NCBI RefSeq assembly: GCF_003544895.1
Contig: NZ_CP032125.1
Coordinates: 1-64,000, forward strand
Length of the DNA stretch: 64,000 nt
Direction of reading: 5' to 3'
From: Profundibacter amoris
GTDB lineage: Bacteria; Pseudomonadota; Alphaproteobacteria; Rhodobacterales; Rhodobacteraceae
Under the pieces are notes generated by a model. That model had not been told where the DNA came from and did not search any database. It was given only the letters and a program-made list of their open reading frames with translations. A program made the translations under genes and the position numbers. This document shows, piece after piece, positions 10,990 through 20,992 of the stretch. Position 1 is the first letter of the stretch; each line of letters starts with the position of its first letter.

Positions 10990-11610
10990 TTACGCAACAT
11001 CTGGTGAAATTCTTGTGACAATGGCGCGAAACGGTACCAGCGCGATCAGGGCCAGCGACAGTTTGACCATCCAGTCAGCCAGCGCAAGCGACACCCATAG
11101 CGGCACTTGCGGGCCAATACCCAGCAGCGGGAGGACTTCGTTCGCCCATGATACGTCGTTTGCGGGTTCGATGAATGCCAGTTGCGCGGAAAAGGCGATG
11201 GTAAAGAACAGCGCGGTATCAAGGCTGGAACCGACCAGGGTTGACGCCAGCGGTGCCCGCCACCATGCGCCGCGGCGCAACCTGTCAAAGACGGCCACAT
11301 CCATCATCTGTGCGGTCAGGAATGCGATGCCCGATCCGATCGCGATACGCCATGTCACCAGCGGGCCGAATTCGCCCATGATCTGTGTGCCGATAAGCGA
11401 ACAGATCACGCCCACAACAAAGCCCGCGAACACCACCTTGCGTGCCGCCGTTACCCCGTAAACACGGTTCATCACATCGGTGACGAGAAAGGCAAAGGGA
11501 TAGGTGAATGCGCCCCACGTCAGCCATTGGCCGAACAGGTGCTGAACAAGGATATTGCTGGCCACGACAATGGCGGCCATGGCGATCACGCCGGGTAGGA
11601 TGCGGGTCAT
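10990..11610 (-). CDS. yhhQ: Queuosine-precursor transporter, YhhQ/VUT family
   Basis: This 206-residue integral membrane protein belongs to the vitamin-uptake-transporter-like family whose E. coli member YhhQ imports queuosine precursors for tRNA modification. Several hydrophobic segments are visible, starting at residues 5-25. The family landmarks FPFAFLVTDVMNRVYG-like (here YPFAFLVTDVMNRVYG), the GSGIAFLTAQMMDVAVFDRLR stretch and the SSLDTALFFTIAF segment are present. The gene stands alone on the minus strand. Its leader (11611-11695) contains a UUCG-capped hairpin at 11647-11660 (GTCCC paired with GGGGC), but I could not match it to a preQ1 riboswitch. Confidence 0.9.
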   Translation of the reverse strand: MTRILPGVIAMAAIVVASNILVQHLFGQWLTWGAFTYPFAFLVTDVMNRVYGVTAARKVVFAGFVVGVICSLIGTQIMGEFGPLVTWRIAIGSGIAFLTAQMMDVAVFDRLRRGAWWRAPLASTLVGSSLDTALFFTIAFSAQLAFIEPANDVSWANEVLPLLGIGPQVPLWVSLALADWMVKLSLALIALVPFRAIVTRISPDVA

Positions 11611-11695
11611 TTTGTTATTTCCGTTTTACAAGGTTGCGGAGACTCGGCCCCCGAAGGGACGCCGCGTCCTAGCGTTAATGCGCCCGTATGGCAAG

Positions 11696-12580
11696 TTATT
11701 CCTTGATCCGGTATTCGACGAATTCGGTGCGTTGCAGCGCATTCAGGTTGTTGTCCGACACCATCGTCAGCCGGATATCGCCCTGCGCATAACGCCAGAC
11801 AGACAGCCCTTCCAGATTGTCATGGGTGCCGGCGGGGGTGGTTAGCAGGGTTACCCCGTCTGAAATCGTATCCCCCGAAATGGTGAATCGGCGCACGCGG
11901 GTTTCAAAACCGAAGATACTGCGCAGTTTGCGTTCCAGCAGATAAAGCTTTCCGTCCGGCCCAAAATCGGCCCCGACCGGCAGAAATGTTCCGATGCGGC
12001 GGATGCTGAATGGCGTGGTCCATGTTCCGTTGCGATAGCGATAGACGGTAAAGGGGGCAGTCAGATTGCTGGACCCTTCGGCCATTGTATAAAGCGCGCC
12101 ATCTGGGCCGATGGCCAGCGCCTCCATGCCACCGTTAACATCCATCTTGCCAAAATCGGGGTGGCGGGGGATCCATGCGGCCTGACCATCGGGGCGGTTG
12201 TAGGTCCAGATTCGGTGGTAGCGTTCGAATGATACGTAAATGCGGCCATCGGCACGAATTGCCAGCCCTTCGGCATCGGAATTGAAGGTCGAGAGTTTGC
12301 CATTTTCGGTATTTTTGAGTTTGAATTGGCTGGCAGTTACGCCTGATATCAGCCCGTCTTTACGATGCAGTTGGCCGGTTGCGATTAACCCCAGATCGCT
12401 GATGGCAGTGAATTCCTGTCCATCCCCGGAAACCTCGAGCGCCGAAAATCCGCCGGTTCTGGGGGTGGGGGCAGGCCATGTATAGCTTCTGATGTATTCG
12501 GCGGATTGGGCGGTGACGCTGTTTGCTGGTAGGGTGGCAAGCAGCAGGCCAATCAGCGCGACTCTAATACGGTGCGGCAT
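11696..12580 (-). CDS. Secreted phytase-like / esterase-like beta-propeller protein
   Basis: The 294-residue product starts at 12580 with a signal peptide (MPHRIRVALIGLLLATLP, cleavage after SVTA). The mature part has repeated short beta-strand segments such as GGFSALEVSGDGQEF, SDAEGLAIRADGRIYVSFER, GGMEALAIGPDGALYTM and DNLEGLSVWR. These suit the phytase-like (esterase-like activity) propeller family. Enzymatic function is not established for most members. A longer in-frame ORF begins at 12676, but that would lose the signal peptide and run 96 bases further into mepA. With the chosen start the gene still overlaps the end of mepA by 28 bases, so it is probably the last gene of the MFS-mepA operon. 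Confidence 0.75.
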   Translation of the reverse strand: MPHRIRVALIGLLLATLPANSVTAQSAEYIRSYTWPAPTPRTGGFSALEVSGDGQEFTAISDLGLIATGQLHRKDGLISGVTASQFKLKNTENGKLSTFNSDAEGLAIRADGRIYVSFERYHRIWTYNRPDGQAAWIPRHPDFGKMDVNGGMEALAIGPDGALYTMAEGSSNLTAPFTVYRYRNGTWTTPFSIRRIGTFLPVGADFGPDGKLYLLERKLRSIFGFETRVRRFTISGDTISDGVTLLTTPAGTHDNLEGLSVWRYAQGDIRLTMVSDNNLNALQRTEFVEYRIKE

Positions 12581-13416
12581 TGTTTGGGCAGGTCCGACAG
12601 AACATATTCGCGCCGCGGTTTCGGGGGTGGTGCGTTCGGATCGGGTGGCGGCGGGTTCAGGATATTGTCCACCCATTCCTGCGCCCCTTTGCAGCCGTCA
12701 CCGGGCGGGGGCGGGGCCTGATTGACACAGCCGCGCGCGCCCTTGGGGCATTTCAGGCGGACGTGGAAATGGTAATGGTGGCCCCACCACGGGCGGATCT
12801 TGCGCAGCCAGCGCCGATCGCCTTTTTCATCCTTGCACATTTGCACCTTGGCACCGGGAAAGATGAATATTCGTGCCACACGCGGGTCCTGTGCGGCGGC
12901 TTTGACGATATTGTGCTGGAACCGGCCCCATTTGCTGTTCACATAGGCCCCTTTGGCGCGGCGATAGGATACAGCGGACAGGTTGGCGCGTTGCTGCACC
13001 GTCAGCTTCATATTGGTGGCGGGCATCAGCCAGATATCGGCATCCAGCCCGATCTGGTGCGAGCGGTGCCCCGACAGCATAGGGCCGCCACGCGGTTGCG
13101 ACATATCGCTAAGGTAAATCCCTTTGGCGCCACGCATCCTTGATGCCTTGCGGCTAAGGCTTTTGATGAAATCGATCAGTTCGGGGTGCCCCCAGTTGCG
13201 GTTGCGCGCCACCCGCATTTCCAACCACGTTGCGCCGGTATGGGGCAATTGTTCGCCACCCGCCAAACAGCCCTTGGCATAACTGCCATAGGGCGCAGGG
13301 GTTTGGGCCGACCCTTGTCTGTGGGCGCCGAATAATTGTTTGGCCAATGGCTTGGCTGCGACTGGCAGCGCCATACTAAGGGCAAGAGTGACAATCGTTA
13401 ATAACCGGAACGTCAT
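12553..13416 (-). CDS. mepA: Penicillin-insensitive murein endopeptidase MepA
   Basis: MepA is a periplasmic zinc metallopeptidase that cleaves D-alanyl-meso-diaminopimelate crosslinks in peptidoglycan. The 287-residue product has a signal peptide (MTFRLLTIVTLALSMALPVAAK) and the LAS-family zinc ligands in SGHRSHQIGLDADIW and in WWGHHYHFHVRL. It carries several cysteines characteristic of the family and a Pro-rich C-terminal part. Its start overlaps the stop of the MFS gene as ATGA. The phytase-like gene overlaps its 3-prime end. Confidence 0.92.
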   Translation of the reverse strand: MTFRLLTIVTLALSMALPVAAKPLAKQLFGAHRQGSAQTPAPYGSYAKGCLAGGEQLPHTGATWLEMRVARNRNWGHPELIDFIKSLSRKASRMRGAKGIYLSDMSQPRGGPMLSGHRSHQIGLDADIWLMPATNMKLTVQQRANLSAVSYRRAKGAYVNSKWGRFQHNIVKAAAQDPRVARIFIFPGAKVQMCKDEKGDRRWLRKIRPWWGHHYHFHVRLKCPKGARGCVNQAPPPPGDGCKGAQEWVDNILNPPPPDPNAPPPKPRREYVLSDLPKQCRTVLESR

Positions 13417-14783
13417 GCGCCATGATCTCCTTGGGGTTTGACCCAGACTAGCAGAACCAGACTGATCCCGAACAGGAAAATCAGCGGTGTAATCCCGATG
13501 CGCTGGTTTCCACTGATTTCCGAAACCAGTGCAATCAATCCGGGTGCCAGAAATGCTGTGGCCTTGCCCGACAGGGCATACAGGCCAAAGGCTTCGGTCG
13601 GGCGTTCCGGGTCTGCGTGGCGCACCATCATGGTGCGGGAACTGGCCTGAAGCATCCCGCCAGCCGCGCCAATGACACCACCACAGATGAAAAAGATGAT
13701 GTCGGGCATTTGCGAGTCAGGCGCAAATGCGAACCCGAACAGCGATTCACGGGTCATGGATACCACGATGATACAGACAGTGATCAGTGCAATAATTGTG
13801 CCGATCAGCACCGGTTTCGGCCCGAATTTCTTGTCCAGTCTCCCGCCGAAATAGGCAAAAATGGCCGCTGTGATTGCCGATATCACCCCGAAAACACCAA
13901 TCATCATAATTTCCCAGCCCAGCACGCCTTTGGCATACAGCGCGCCAAAACCGTATAGGCCATTCAGCGCGTCACGGTAAAACAGGCTGGAGGTCAGGAA
14001 AGCAAACATGCTGTGGCGTTTGGGCAGGGATTTGAGTGTTTGCCACAATCCGCGCAGGGCATCGCGGGTGTTTCCATCGATCTGCACATCCGCCGGTTTT
14101 TCCCGTACCCACAGGAAGAACGGGATCATACCGATGATAAACCACATGGCAACGAACGGACCGACCAGCCGTGTGCCTTCGCGGGTTGCCCCGTCCAGCC
14201 CCAGCAGTGGCGGGTTACCCAACAGTGTCACCCCGTTGGCGTTTTCCACAAACAGCGGGAACATGATGGCCAGTGCCAGAACACCCCCCCAATATCCCAG
14301 CGCAAAACCCGAACCGGATATCTTGCCCGTATCTTCGCGGGGGACCAGTGACGGCAACATCGAGTTGGTGAAAATCGTGGTGAATTCCATGCCGATGAAA
14401 CCGATCCCGAAAAACACCAGCGCCCAGATGATGCTGAAGCTGTCCGGTGCGGTCCACCACAGGCCGAATGCGCCGACAATGTAGAACACCGAAAACAGTT
14501 TGATCCACGACATCCGGTGGCCGGAGCTGTCCGCAAAAGCCCCCAGGACGGGCGCGGTTATGGCGATGATCAGCCCGCTGATGGCCAGCCCCCAGCCCCA
14601 ATAGGCCTGCGCCTTGGCTTTGGCCAGTTCCTCGGCCACACCACTGCCCATCAGGTTTGTGGTGACTATTTCCGCGAAATAGGGGCCAAAGATAAAGGTC
14701 AGCAACAACGTGTTATAGGGCTGGCTGGCCCAGTCAAACATCATCCAGCCCCAAACGCGTTTCTTTTGCGAAACTTCGGCCAT
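13413..14783 (-). CDS. MFS transporter of the UMF1/Atg22-like family
   Basis: The 456-residue product is a multi-pass membrane protein. It begins with the family-typical VWGWMMFDWASQPYNTLLLTF and has about twelve hydrophobic segments. The loop GAFADSSGHRMSWIK between helices 2 and 3 resembles the MFS A-motif. Homologues are annotated as UMF1 or Vps/Atg22-like; the substrate is unknown. A GTG start at 14792 is possible, but the GGGGA ribosome site then abuts it. The ATG at 14783 has nine bases of spacing and is preferred. It is first of an apparent three-gene operon with mepA. Confidence 0.85.
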   Translation of the reverse strand: MAEVSQKKRVWGWMMFDWASQPYNTLLLTFIFGPYFAEIVTTNLMGSGVAEELAKAKAQAYWGWGLAISGLIIAITAPVLGAFADSSGHRMSWIKLFSVFYIVGAFGLWWTAPDSFSIIWALVFFGIGFIGMEFTTIFTNSMLPSLVPREDTGKISGSGFALGYWGGVLALAIMFPLFVENANGVTLLGNPPLLGLDGATREGTRLVGPFVAMWFIIGMIPFFLWVREKPADVQIDGNTRDALRGLWQTLKSLPKRHSMFAFLTSSLFYRDALNGLYGFGALYAKGVLGWEIMMIGVFGVISAITAAIFAYFGGRLDKKFGPKPVLIGTIIALITVCIIVVSMTRESLFGFAFAPDSQMPDIIFFICGGVIGAAGGMLQASSRTMMVRHADPERPTEAFGLYALSGKATAFLAPGLIALVSEISGNQRIGITPLIFLFGISLVLLVWVKPQGDHGA

Positions 14784-14849
14784 ACCACTCACTCCCCGTG
14801 CCTTTTTCCGCGATAGAACAGGGAAAGGCAGGTCAGTGCAAGGAAACCT

Positions 14850-15392
14850 TTAGGTTTTTGCCAGATTTTCGGGCGGCCACGGGCGGCTGTCCTCGGCCTT
14901 GATCCAGTTTTGCACCCATTCGGGCAATTCGGGGCTGGTTTCGCCAACTCCCATCGCGACACCCACTTTGGCAGGGTCGACTATTCCATCCGGCCCTGTC
15001 ACAGCGGTGCGATACAGCGCCTGATTGGCGCAATGGCCGCGAGTCCAGATGGATTGTTCCAGATACAAAAACCGTTTGTCCCAGCCCAGTGCCCGACTGT
15101 GGATCTGGAACCGCTGGAACATCCGCACCCGCCGCCGGTAGCGCACCGAAGTTCCCGCAACCGTCAGCCCCCAGCCGTTTTTGCGGATGGCACGGATCAA
15201 ACCCAAGCGGTTTGCCAGCGGGATCCGCCCCAGATCATACAGTGTCAGGGTGCGCCCGTTGTTCAATTCGAACCAGAAATCCAGATCCCACGGCCAGCAG
15301 ATGTGATTGGACACATGCACCTCGCCCATCTTCAGTGGCGGTGCGTTTCGATGCACAATCAGTTCTTTGGCCATGCGGAAAAACGGATACAT
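14850..15392 (-). CDS. Thioesterase-superfamily protein (4HBT-like)
   Basis: The 180-residue product has a hotdog-fold thioesterase look. The early HICWPWDLDFWFELNNGRTLTLYDLGR segment resembles the Asp-containing DxDxxxHxNNxxY motif of 4-hydroxybenzoyl-CoA-thioesterase-like proteins. RFQIHSRALGWDKRFLYLEQSIW matches the following strand region. The start at 15392 is set by AAGGAG seven bases upstream. The same frame stays open far upstream across recQ, but that is antisense shadow. Probably an acyl-CoA thioesterase; substrate unknown. Confidence 0.75.
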   Translation of the reverse strand: MYPFFRMAKELIVHRNAPPLKMGEVHVSNHICWPWDLDFWFELNNGRTLTLYDLGRIPLANRLGLIRAIRKNGWGLTVAGTSVRYRRRVRMFQRFQIHSRALGWDKRFLYLEQSIWTRGHCANQALYRTAVTGPDGIVDPAKVGVAMGVGETSPELPEWVQNWIKAEDSRPWPPENLAKT

Positions 15393-15527
15393 TAACGGCT
15401 CCTTTGTGATGTCGGTGCAATGTGGGGGAATAACACCGCGCGTCAAGCACAACGTGGCGGCACAGCGCTTGCCATATCCCCGCTTGATGCTTAGGTATCC
15501 GACAAACGCTTTAAGGGGCCACTGCAA

Positions 15528-15815
15528 ATGACTTCGCTTTATCAAATCCTGAACCTGATCCTTGATGTGGCGTGGTTCATCATGATCGCCCATATCATCA
15601 TGAGCTGGTTGATCAACTTTCAAGTGCTGAACCTGCATCAGCCGATGGTCGCGCAAATCTGGTACGGGTTGAACCGTCTGCTGGAACCGCTCTATTCCCG
15701 CATCCGCCGGTTCTTGCCAGCCACGCCAGGGCTGGACCTTGCTCCGCTGGTCGCATTCTTGGCCATCATCGTTTTGCGGATCATCCTGCGAAACAACGTC
15801 GCATTCTTCCTGTAA
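15528..15815 (+). CDS. YggT family membrane protein
   Basis: This 95-residue protein has two hydrophobic helices (about 5-28 and 72-93) around a conserved central loop. It shows the family features AHIIMSWLINF and GLNRLLEPLYSRIRRFLP near the middle. YggT proteins are small membrane proteins linked to osmotic tolerance and cell-division or membrane-organisation loci; the biochemical role is unclear. AAGGGG lies ahead of the ATG. recQ begins three bases after the stop, so the two are co-transcribed. Confidence 0.88.
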   Translation: MTSLYQILNLILDVAWFIMIAHIIMSWLINFQVLNLHQPMVAQIWYGLNRLLEPLYSRIRRFLPATPGLDLAPLVAFLAIIVLRIILRNNVAFFL

Positions 15816-15818
15816 TCC

Positions 15819-17867
15819 GTGTCTGACGCGACCGGCCTTCTTTCCACCGTTTTCGGCTTTGACCAGTTCCGCCCCGGTCAGGCCGAGATCGTGGATGCCG
15901 TGGTGCAGGGCCGCAACACGCTGGCCATCATGCCCACCGGCGGTGGCAAATCCCTGTGTTTCCAACTGCCCGCCTTGATGCGCGACGGGGTGACGGTGGT
16001 GATTTCGCCGCTGATTGCCCTGATGCGCGATCAGGTCCGTGCCTTGCAGGAGGCAGGGGTCGAGGCCGGCGCGCTGACCTCGGGCAATACCGAGGAAGAG
16101 ACCGAATATGTCTATGCCGCCGCCAACGATGGCCGTCTGAAAATCCTCTATATGGCGCCCGAACGGCTGGCGTCGTCCGGCACACAGGCGTTTTTGCAGC
16201 GGATCAATACCACCCTGATCGCCGTGGACGAGGCCCACTGCGTTTCCCAATGGGGCCATGACTTTCGTCCCGATTATCTGCGGCTTGGTGATCTGCGCCG
16301 CAGCCTGAATGTGCAACTGGCCGCCTTTACCGCCACCGCCGACGAAGAAACCCGCGCCGAGATCATCACCCGCTTGTTTGACGGTTCCGATCCTGCCGTG
16401 TTCCTGCACGGGTTTGATCGCCCCAACATCCATCTGCGGTTTGAATCCAAGGATTCCCCGCGCCGCCAGATCCTCGAATTCGCCGCCGCCCGCAAAGGGC
16501 AATCCGGCATCGTCTATTGCGCCACCCGCAAGAAAACCGAAAGCTTGTCCGCCGCCCTGAACGAGGCCGGGCATTCCGCCTGTCACTATCACGGCGGCAT
16601 GGAGGCCCCCGACCGCCGCCATGTCGAAAGCCGTTTCCAGCGCGAGGACGGGTTGATCGTGGTTGCCACCGTGGCCTTTGGCATGGGGGTCGACAAACCC
16701 GATATCCGCTGGGTTGCCCATGCCGATCTGCCCAAATCTATTGAATCCTATTATCAGGAAATCGGCCGCGCGGGCCGCGACGGGGCACCGGCCGAAACGC
16801 TAACGCTATACGGTCCCGACGACATCCGCCTGCGCCGCACCCAGATCGACGAAGGTCTGGCCCCGCCCGATCGCCGCGCGGCTGACCACGCCCGCCTGAA
16901 CGCTCTGCTGGGTCTGGCCGAGGCGCTGGGCTGTCGCCGTCAAAAACTGCTGGCGTTCTTTGGCGAGGAAAGCGAACCATGTGGCAACTGCGACCAATGC
17001 GAGACCCCGCCGGAAACCTTTGACGGCACCACGGCGGTGCGCATGGCGCTGTCGGCGATCCTGCGCACAGGCGAATATTTCGGTGCGGGACATCTGATTG
17101 ATATTCTGATCGGCAACAAAACCGACAAGGTGCAGCAACGCGGCCATGATACCCTGCCGACATTCGGTGTGGGCAAGGAATACAGCCGCAACGAATGGCA
17201 GGCGATTTTCCGGCAGATGATGGGGTTCGATCTGATCCGCCCCGACGCCGAACGGTTCGGCGCTTTCCGGATGACCGAAAACGCCCGCCCGATCCTGCGG
17301 GACGAGCAAAAGATCGAACTGCGCCGCGACACCATCCGCCGCGCCAAAACGTCGCGTGGCCCTGTAGTCAAGGCGCTGGTCTCGGACGAGGACGCGCCGC
17401 TGTTGTCCGCGCTGAAGGCCAAGCGTCGCGCGCTGGCCGAGGAGGCCCGCGCGCCCGCCTATATCATTTTCAACGACCGCACCCTGATTGAAATGGCTCA
17501 GACCCGCCCGCAAACGCTGGACGAAATGGCGCATATCGGCGGGGTCGGCGCGAAAAAGCTGGAAAAATACGGCGAGACTTTCTTGCAAATCATCACCGGC
17601 GAAGCCGCCGTTGCCACCCACCCGCAACGCCGCAAACTGGCGGGGCGTGATGCGGGGGCGTTGTATGACCGGCTGCTGGAAGTGCAGGGGATGTTGGCGC
17701 GCGGGCCGGACGGGCTGGATAAACCCATGTCCTGTTCGGCGTCCTTGCTGGCCAAGGTGGCAGGTGCTAAACCGTCAGACCAATCCGCAATGGAACGCCT
17801 GCTGGGCGCGCGCAAGGCCGAACGTTTTGGCGCGGCGTTTCTGGATGTGTTAAGCGAGGGGGAATAG
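15819..17867 (+). CDS. recQ: ATP-dependent DNA helicase RecQ
   Basis: RecQ is a 3-prime to 5-prime DNA helicase acting in RecF-pathway recombination and fork repair. The 682-residue product starts with GTG three bases after yggT. It has Walker A TGGGKSLCFQLPAL, the DEAH box in VDEAHCVSQWGHDFRPDY and the conserved QEIGRAGRDG motif VI. Cysteine zinc ligands appear in CGNCDQC, a winged-helix RQC domain follows, and the C-terminal HRDC domain includes IGGVGAKKLEKYGETF. Length is slightly above the E. coli protein. The next gene, yaaA, begins immediately after the stop. Confidence 0.96.
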   Translation: MSDATGLLSTVFGFDQFRPGQAEIVDAVVQGRNTLAIMPTGGGKSLCFQLPALMRDGVTVVISPLIALMRDQVRALQEAGVEAGALTSGNTEEETEYVYAAANDGRLKILYMAPERLASSGTQAFLQRINTTLIAVDEAHCVSQWGHDFRPDYLRLGDLRRSLNVQLAAFTATADEETRAEIITRLFDGSDPAVFLHGFDRPNIHLRFESKDSPRRQILEFAAARKGQSGIVYCATRKKTESLSAALNEAGHSACHYHGGMEAPDRRHVESRFQREDGLIVVATVAFGMGVDKPDIRWVAHADLPKSIESYYQEIGRAGRDGAPAETLTLYGPDDIRLRRTQIDEGLAPPDRRAADHARLNALLGLAEALGCRRQKLLAFFGEESEPCGNCDQCETPPETFDGTTAVRMALSAILRTGEYFGAGHLIDILIGNKTDKVQQRGHDTLPTFGVGKEYSRNEWQAIFRQMMGFDLIRPDAERFGAFRMTENARPILRDEQKIELRRDTIRRAKTSRGPVVKALVSDEDAPLLSALKAKRRALAEEARAPAYIIFNDRTLIEMAQTRPQTLDEMAHIGGVGAKKLEKYGETFLQIITGEAAVATHPQRRKLAGRDAGALYDRLLEVQGMLARGPDGLDKPMSCSASLLAKVAGAKPSDQSAMERLLGARKAERFGAAFLDVLSEGE

Positions 17868-18644
17868 ATGCTGATCGTGGTTTCACCGGCCAAACGGCTG
17901 AACGAAAAGGCGGCCATGCTGCCGGACGCAAGCCTGCCTGCCTTTCAGGACGCGGCGAATGAGCTGGCGGAATATGCGCGGGATTTGACGCCGGATGATC
18001 TGCAAAAGCTGATGAAAATCAGCGATAAACTGGCCCGCCTGAACGCCGATCGTTTCGCCGCATTCGCGCCTGTTTCCACCCCTGAAAACGCCAAACCCGC
18101 CGCGCTGCTGTTTTCCGGCGATACCTACACGGGGCTTGAGGCCGCAACGCTTGATGCGGACGAAATGGACTGGGCACAGGATCATTTCCGCATCCTGTCC
18201 GGCCTTTACGGGTTGTTGCGCCCGCGGGATCTGATTCAGGCCTACCGGCTGGAAATGGGCAGCCGGTTGAAAACCGCACGCGGCAAGAACCTGTATGAAT
18301 TCTGGGGCGACCGGATCACGCTGGCACTGAATGAAGCGGCGGCGCAGATCGGCACGGACGTGCTGGTGAATTGCGCCTCGGTGGAATATTTCGACGCGGT
18401 GGACCGCGAAGCGCTGAAACTGCGGGTGATCACGCCGGTGTTCATGGAGGAAAAGGCAGGCACGCCGAAAATCGTCAGCTTTTTCGCCAAAAAGGCCCGC
18501 GGGGCGATGGCGCGGTTCATTATCGAACGGCGGCTGACCGACCCCGAAGGGATGAAAGATTTCGACACCGGTGGTTACCGGTTCAATTCTGACATGTCTG
18601 ACGGCGACCGCTGGGTTTTCCTGCGGGATTACCCCGAGGCCTGA
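17868..18644 (+). CDS. yaaA: Peroxide-stress protein YaaA
   Basis: YaaA proteins lower free iron and protect DNA and proteins during hydrogen peroxide stress; the fold is DNA-binding. The 258-residue product matches the family throughout. It has the N-terminal MLIVVSPAKRLNE, the central FSGDTYTGLEA and HFRILSGLYGLLRPRD, and the C-terminal [17 protein letters not shown]. Its ATG directly follows the recQ TAG, so it is the third gene of yggT-recQ-yaaA. The 3-prime end overlaps the convergent histidine kinase gene by 16 bases. Confidence 0.93.
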   Translation: MLIVVSPAKRLNEKAAMLPDASLPAFQDAANELAEYARDLTPDDLQKLMKISDKLARLNADRFAAFAPVSTPENAKPAALLFSGDTYTGLEAATLDADEMDWAQDHFRILSGLYGLLRPRDLIQAYRLEMGSRLKTARGKNLYEFWGDRITLALNEAAAQIGTDVLVNCASVEYFDAVDREALKLRVITPVFMEEKAGTPKIVSFFAKKARGAMARFIIERRLTDPEGMKDFDTGGYRFNSDMSDGDRWVFLRDYPEA

Positions 18645-20836
18645 TCCGGCATCACCGGCGAAACCCCTTCGGGGGCCAGTTCGGATACCTTGTCGCAAAT
18701 CGCGGCCTTGCGCAGAGGTTTGGTTAGGTAATAATCCAGCCCCGCCGCCAGAATTTCCGTATCATCCCCCGCCATCGCGTGCGCGGTCAGGGCCACGACA
18801 GGTGTGCGGGGCAGGCCGGTTTTTTCCTCGATCTCGCGGATTGTGCGGGTGGCTTCTTTGCCATCCATCATCGGCATGGAAATATCCATAAAGATCATAT
18901 CGGGCCGGAAAGTTTCAAACAGTTCCACTGCCTCGACACCATTGTTGGCGAACTGCAATTCGATGTCCAGATCCTTGACCATCTTGCGGAATACCAACTG
19001 GTTGGTCTTGTTGTCCTCGGCCGCCAGAATACGCATTTTGCGTTTGGTTTGCTGTTCCTCGACGACGGGTGGCTCGATTTCGGCAATTTCCGGCACCTCC
19101 TCGATTTCGACTTCGGGAACGGGTGTTTCTTCCACCTCATCCGGTATGGATTCATCCAGATTCAGCAGCGTTTCATACAAGGCTCGCCGCAAAATCGGTT
19201 TTTGCAGCACTGCCAGCGCCGGACTGTCGCCCAGCATTTCGCGGTCGGTTCCCAGCAGGACCAAAGGCAGCGTTGGGAATTTGGTATGCAGCCCTTCAGC
19301 CAGCCCCTTGCCCCCCTTTTCCAGCAAAATCTGGTCAACGAACCCGATGTCAGGCTTTTTGAAATCCGCCGCCAACGCCACATCGCAACGATCAAAGCTA
19401 AGTGCCTTGATCCCCAGCAGCGCCAGTTGCTTTGTCAGGATTTCAACCGCACCACGCATCGGGCTGATGATCAGCGCCTGATTGATATGCGACAGGGAAT
19501 CGTCCGGTGCGATTAGCGCGGGTTCATGGACCGGCAGGGTGACGTGAAACCCGAAACTGGAGCCTTCGCCCACAACCGAATCCACCCAGACCTCGCCCTC
19601 CATCAGTTCGATCAGTTGTTTGGTGATGGCCAGCCCCAGACCGGTGCCTTCGAATTTGCGGTTGCGCTCGTCCTCGACCTGATTGAATTCGCCAAAGACG
19701 TGGTCGATCATTTCGGGCGGGATGCCGATGCCGGTGTCCTCTATCGAGATATGCACCCGCGTTTTGCCATCTCCCGCGTCCAGCCCGACTACACGGATGG
19801 CCACATGGCCTTCGTGGGTGAATTTCACCGCGTTGCCGATCAGGTTGGTCAGAATCTGGCGCATCCGGCCCGCATCACCAATGTATTGCGTGGGCAGGAA
19901 CATATCGAAATCCACCAGAATTTCGACCGGCTTGTCCTGAACCGAGGGCTGCAACAGCGTGGCGATTTCATGGATGCATTGTTCCAGATCGAAGGGTTCG
20001 GAATTCAACGTCAGTTTGTCCGCCTCGATCTTGGAGTAATCCAGCACATCGTTGATGATCACCAAAAGGGCCTCGCCGGAATTCTTGATGGTATCGACAT
20101 AGAGGCGCTGTTCGTCGTCCAGTGGCGTGTCTGTCAGCAGGTCGGCCATGCCCACAACCCCGTTCATCGGCGTGCGTATTTCGTGGCTCATGTTGGCCAG
20201 AAACGCCGATTTGGCGCGGTTTGCGGCTTCGGCGTTATCGCGTGCCTTGTTCAACTCGGCCTCGTGGCGGATTTGTTCGGTGATGTTCAGGGCCAGCGTC
20301 ACCGTGTCGCCATCGCTGGCGCGGCGATCGACCAGTTTGATGTATTCGCCGTTCCACAGACGTATCACGCGCGGTTCAATCGGGTCGGTGTGCCAGCGCG
20401 TCAACATGCTGTCGCGCCATTCCATCGGGGTTTTGTTGCCGATATCAACGATGCCTTCTTCGACCAGTAATTGAACGATCCGCACATAGCTGACGCCGGG
20501 GCGGATTTCCTCAAGCCCGTCGAAAACCGACAGATAGGAATCATTGGCGTGCACCATACAGTCGTTCATATCGAATACGGCAAAACCGTCCTGAATGGTC
20601 TGGATCGAATCCCACAAGCGGCGCTCGGCGGTTTTCAGATCAGAACGCACCCTTGTGTTTTCGCCTTTTAGTTCCTCGGCCTCGTTGCGCTTTTCGATGA
20701 TTTCCACCGATAGCGCGCGTGCATGTTGCCCCAGCCGTGAATTGGCGCTGAACAGTTCATTCTGTTTCTGCTCCAGCAGCCGTTCCGCCGCCAGACGCCC
20801 GCGCCGTTCCTGTGCCAGTTTTTCGCTCAGTTCCAT
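18629..20836 (-). CDS. Hybrid sensor histidine kinase with PAS and receiver domains
   Basis: The 735-residue product has no clear membrane segment and is likely cytosolic. Residues 1-75 are a charged coiled coil. About 78-190 form a PAS-like sensor ([19 protein letters not shown]). The HisKA motif [11 protein letters not shown] places the phospho-accepting histidine at about 218. An HATPase_c domain follows with [19 protein letters not shown] and GTGLGLAI. An acidic linker rich in Glu, Pro and Val leads to a receiver domain starting MRILAAEDN, with phospho-acceptor Asp near 651 in [11 protein letters not shown]. No response-regulator gene is adjacent, so phosphate probably goes to a separate Hpt protein. 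GGAGG six bases upstream fixes the start. Confidence 0.92.
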   Translation of the reverse strand: MELSEKLAQERRGRLAAERLLEQKQNELFSANSRLGQHARALSVEIIEKRNEAEELKGENTRVRSDLKTAERRLWDSIQTIQDGFAVFDMNDCMVHANDSYLSVFDGLEEIRPGVSYVRIVQLLVEEGIVDIGNKTPMEWRDSMLTRWHTDPIEPRVIRLWNGEYIKLVDRRASDGDTVTLALNITEQIRHEAELNKARDNAEAANRAKSAFLANMSHEIRTPMNGVVGMADLLTDTPLDDEQRLYVDTIKNSGEALLVIINDVLDYSKIEADKLTLNSEPFDLEQCIHEIATLLQPSVQDKPVEILVDFDMFLPTQYIGDAGRMRQILTNLIGNAVKFTHEGHVAIRVVGLDAGDGKTRVHISIEDTGIGIPPEMIDHVFGEFNQVEDERNRKFEGTGLGLAITKQLIELMEGEVWVDSVVGEGSSFGFHVTLPVHEPALIAPDDSLSHINQALIISPMRGAVEILTKQLALLGIKALSFDRCDVALAADFKKPDIGFVDQILLEKGGKGLAEGLHTKFPTLPLVLLGTDREMLGDSPALAVLQKPILRRALYETLLNLDESIPDEVEETPVPEVEIEEVPEIAEIEPPVVEEQQTKRKMRILAAEDNKTNQLVFRKMVKDLDIELQFANNGVEAVELFETFRPDMIFMDISMPMMDGKEATRTIREIEEKTGLPRTPVVALTAHAMAGDDTEILAAGLDYYLTKPLRKAAICDKVSELAPEGVSPVMPDQASG

Positions 20837-20992
20837 TCATCCCTCCGAGTCACTGGATGTGTTCAAGGGGAAACATCCCATGAACATGGTGAACAACTGC
20901 TTAACCGGAACGGATTTTTTCACCCAACTTGCGATTGCGCCTTTTGCAGGACTGTGCGACCATGCCCGCATTATTTTAAAGGAGGGTTATTC

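Noticed and set aside
11611-11695. preQ1 riboswitch ahead of yhhQ
   Set aside because: A hairpin exists but the C-rich loop and A-rich pseudoknot tail of known preQ1 classes are not visible.
15393-16721. Minus-strand open frame running on from the thioesterase gene across recQ (623 codons in all)
   Set aside because: Only the 180 residues from 15392 look like a protein family and have a ribosome site; the rest is antisense to the well-conserved recQ and composed of low-complexity shadow sequence.
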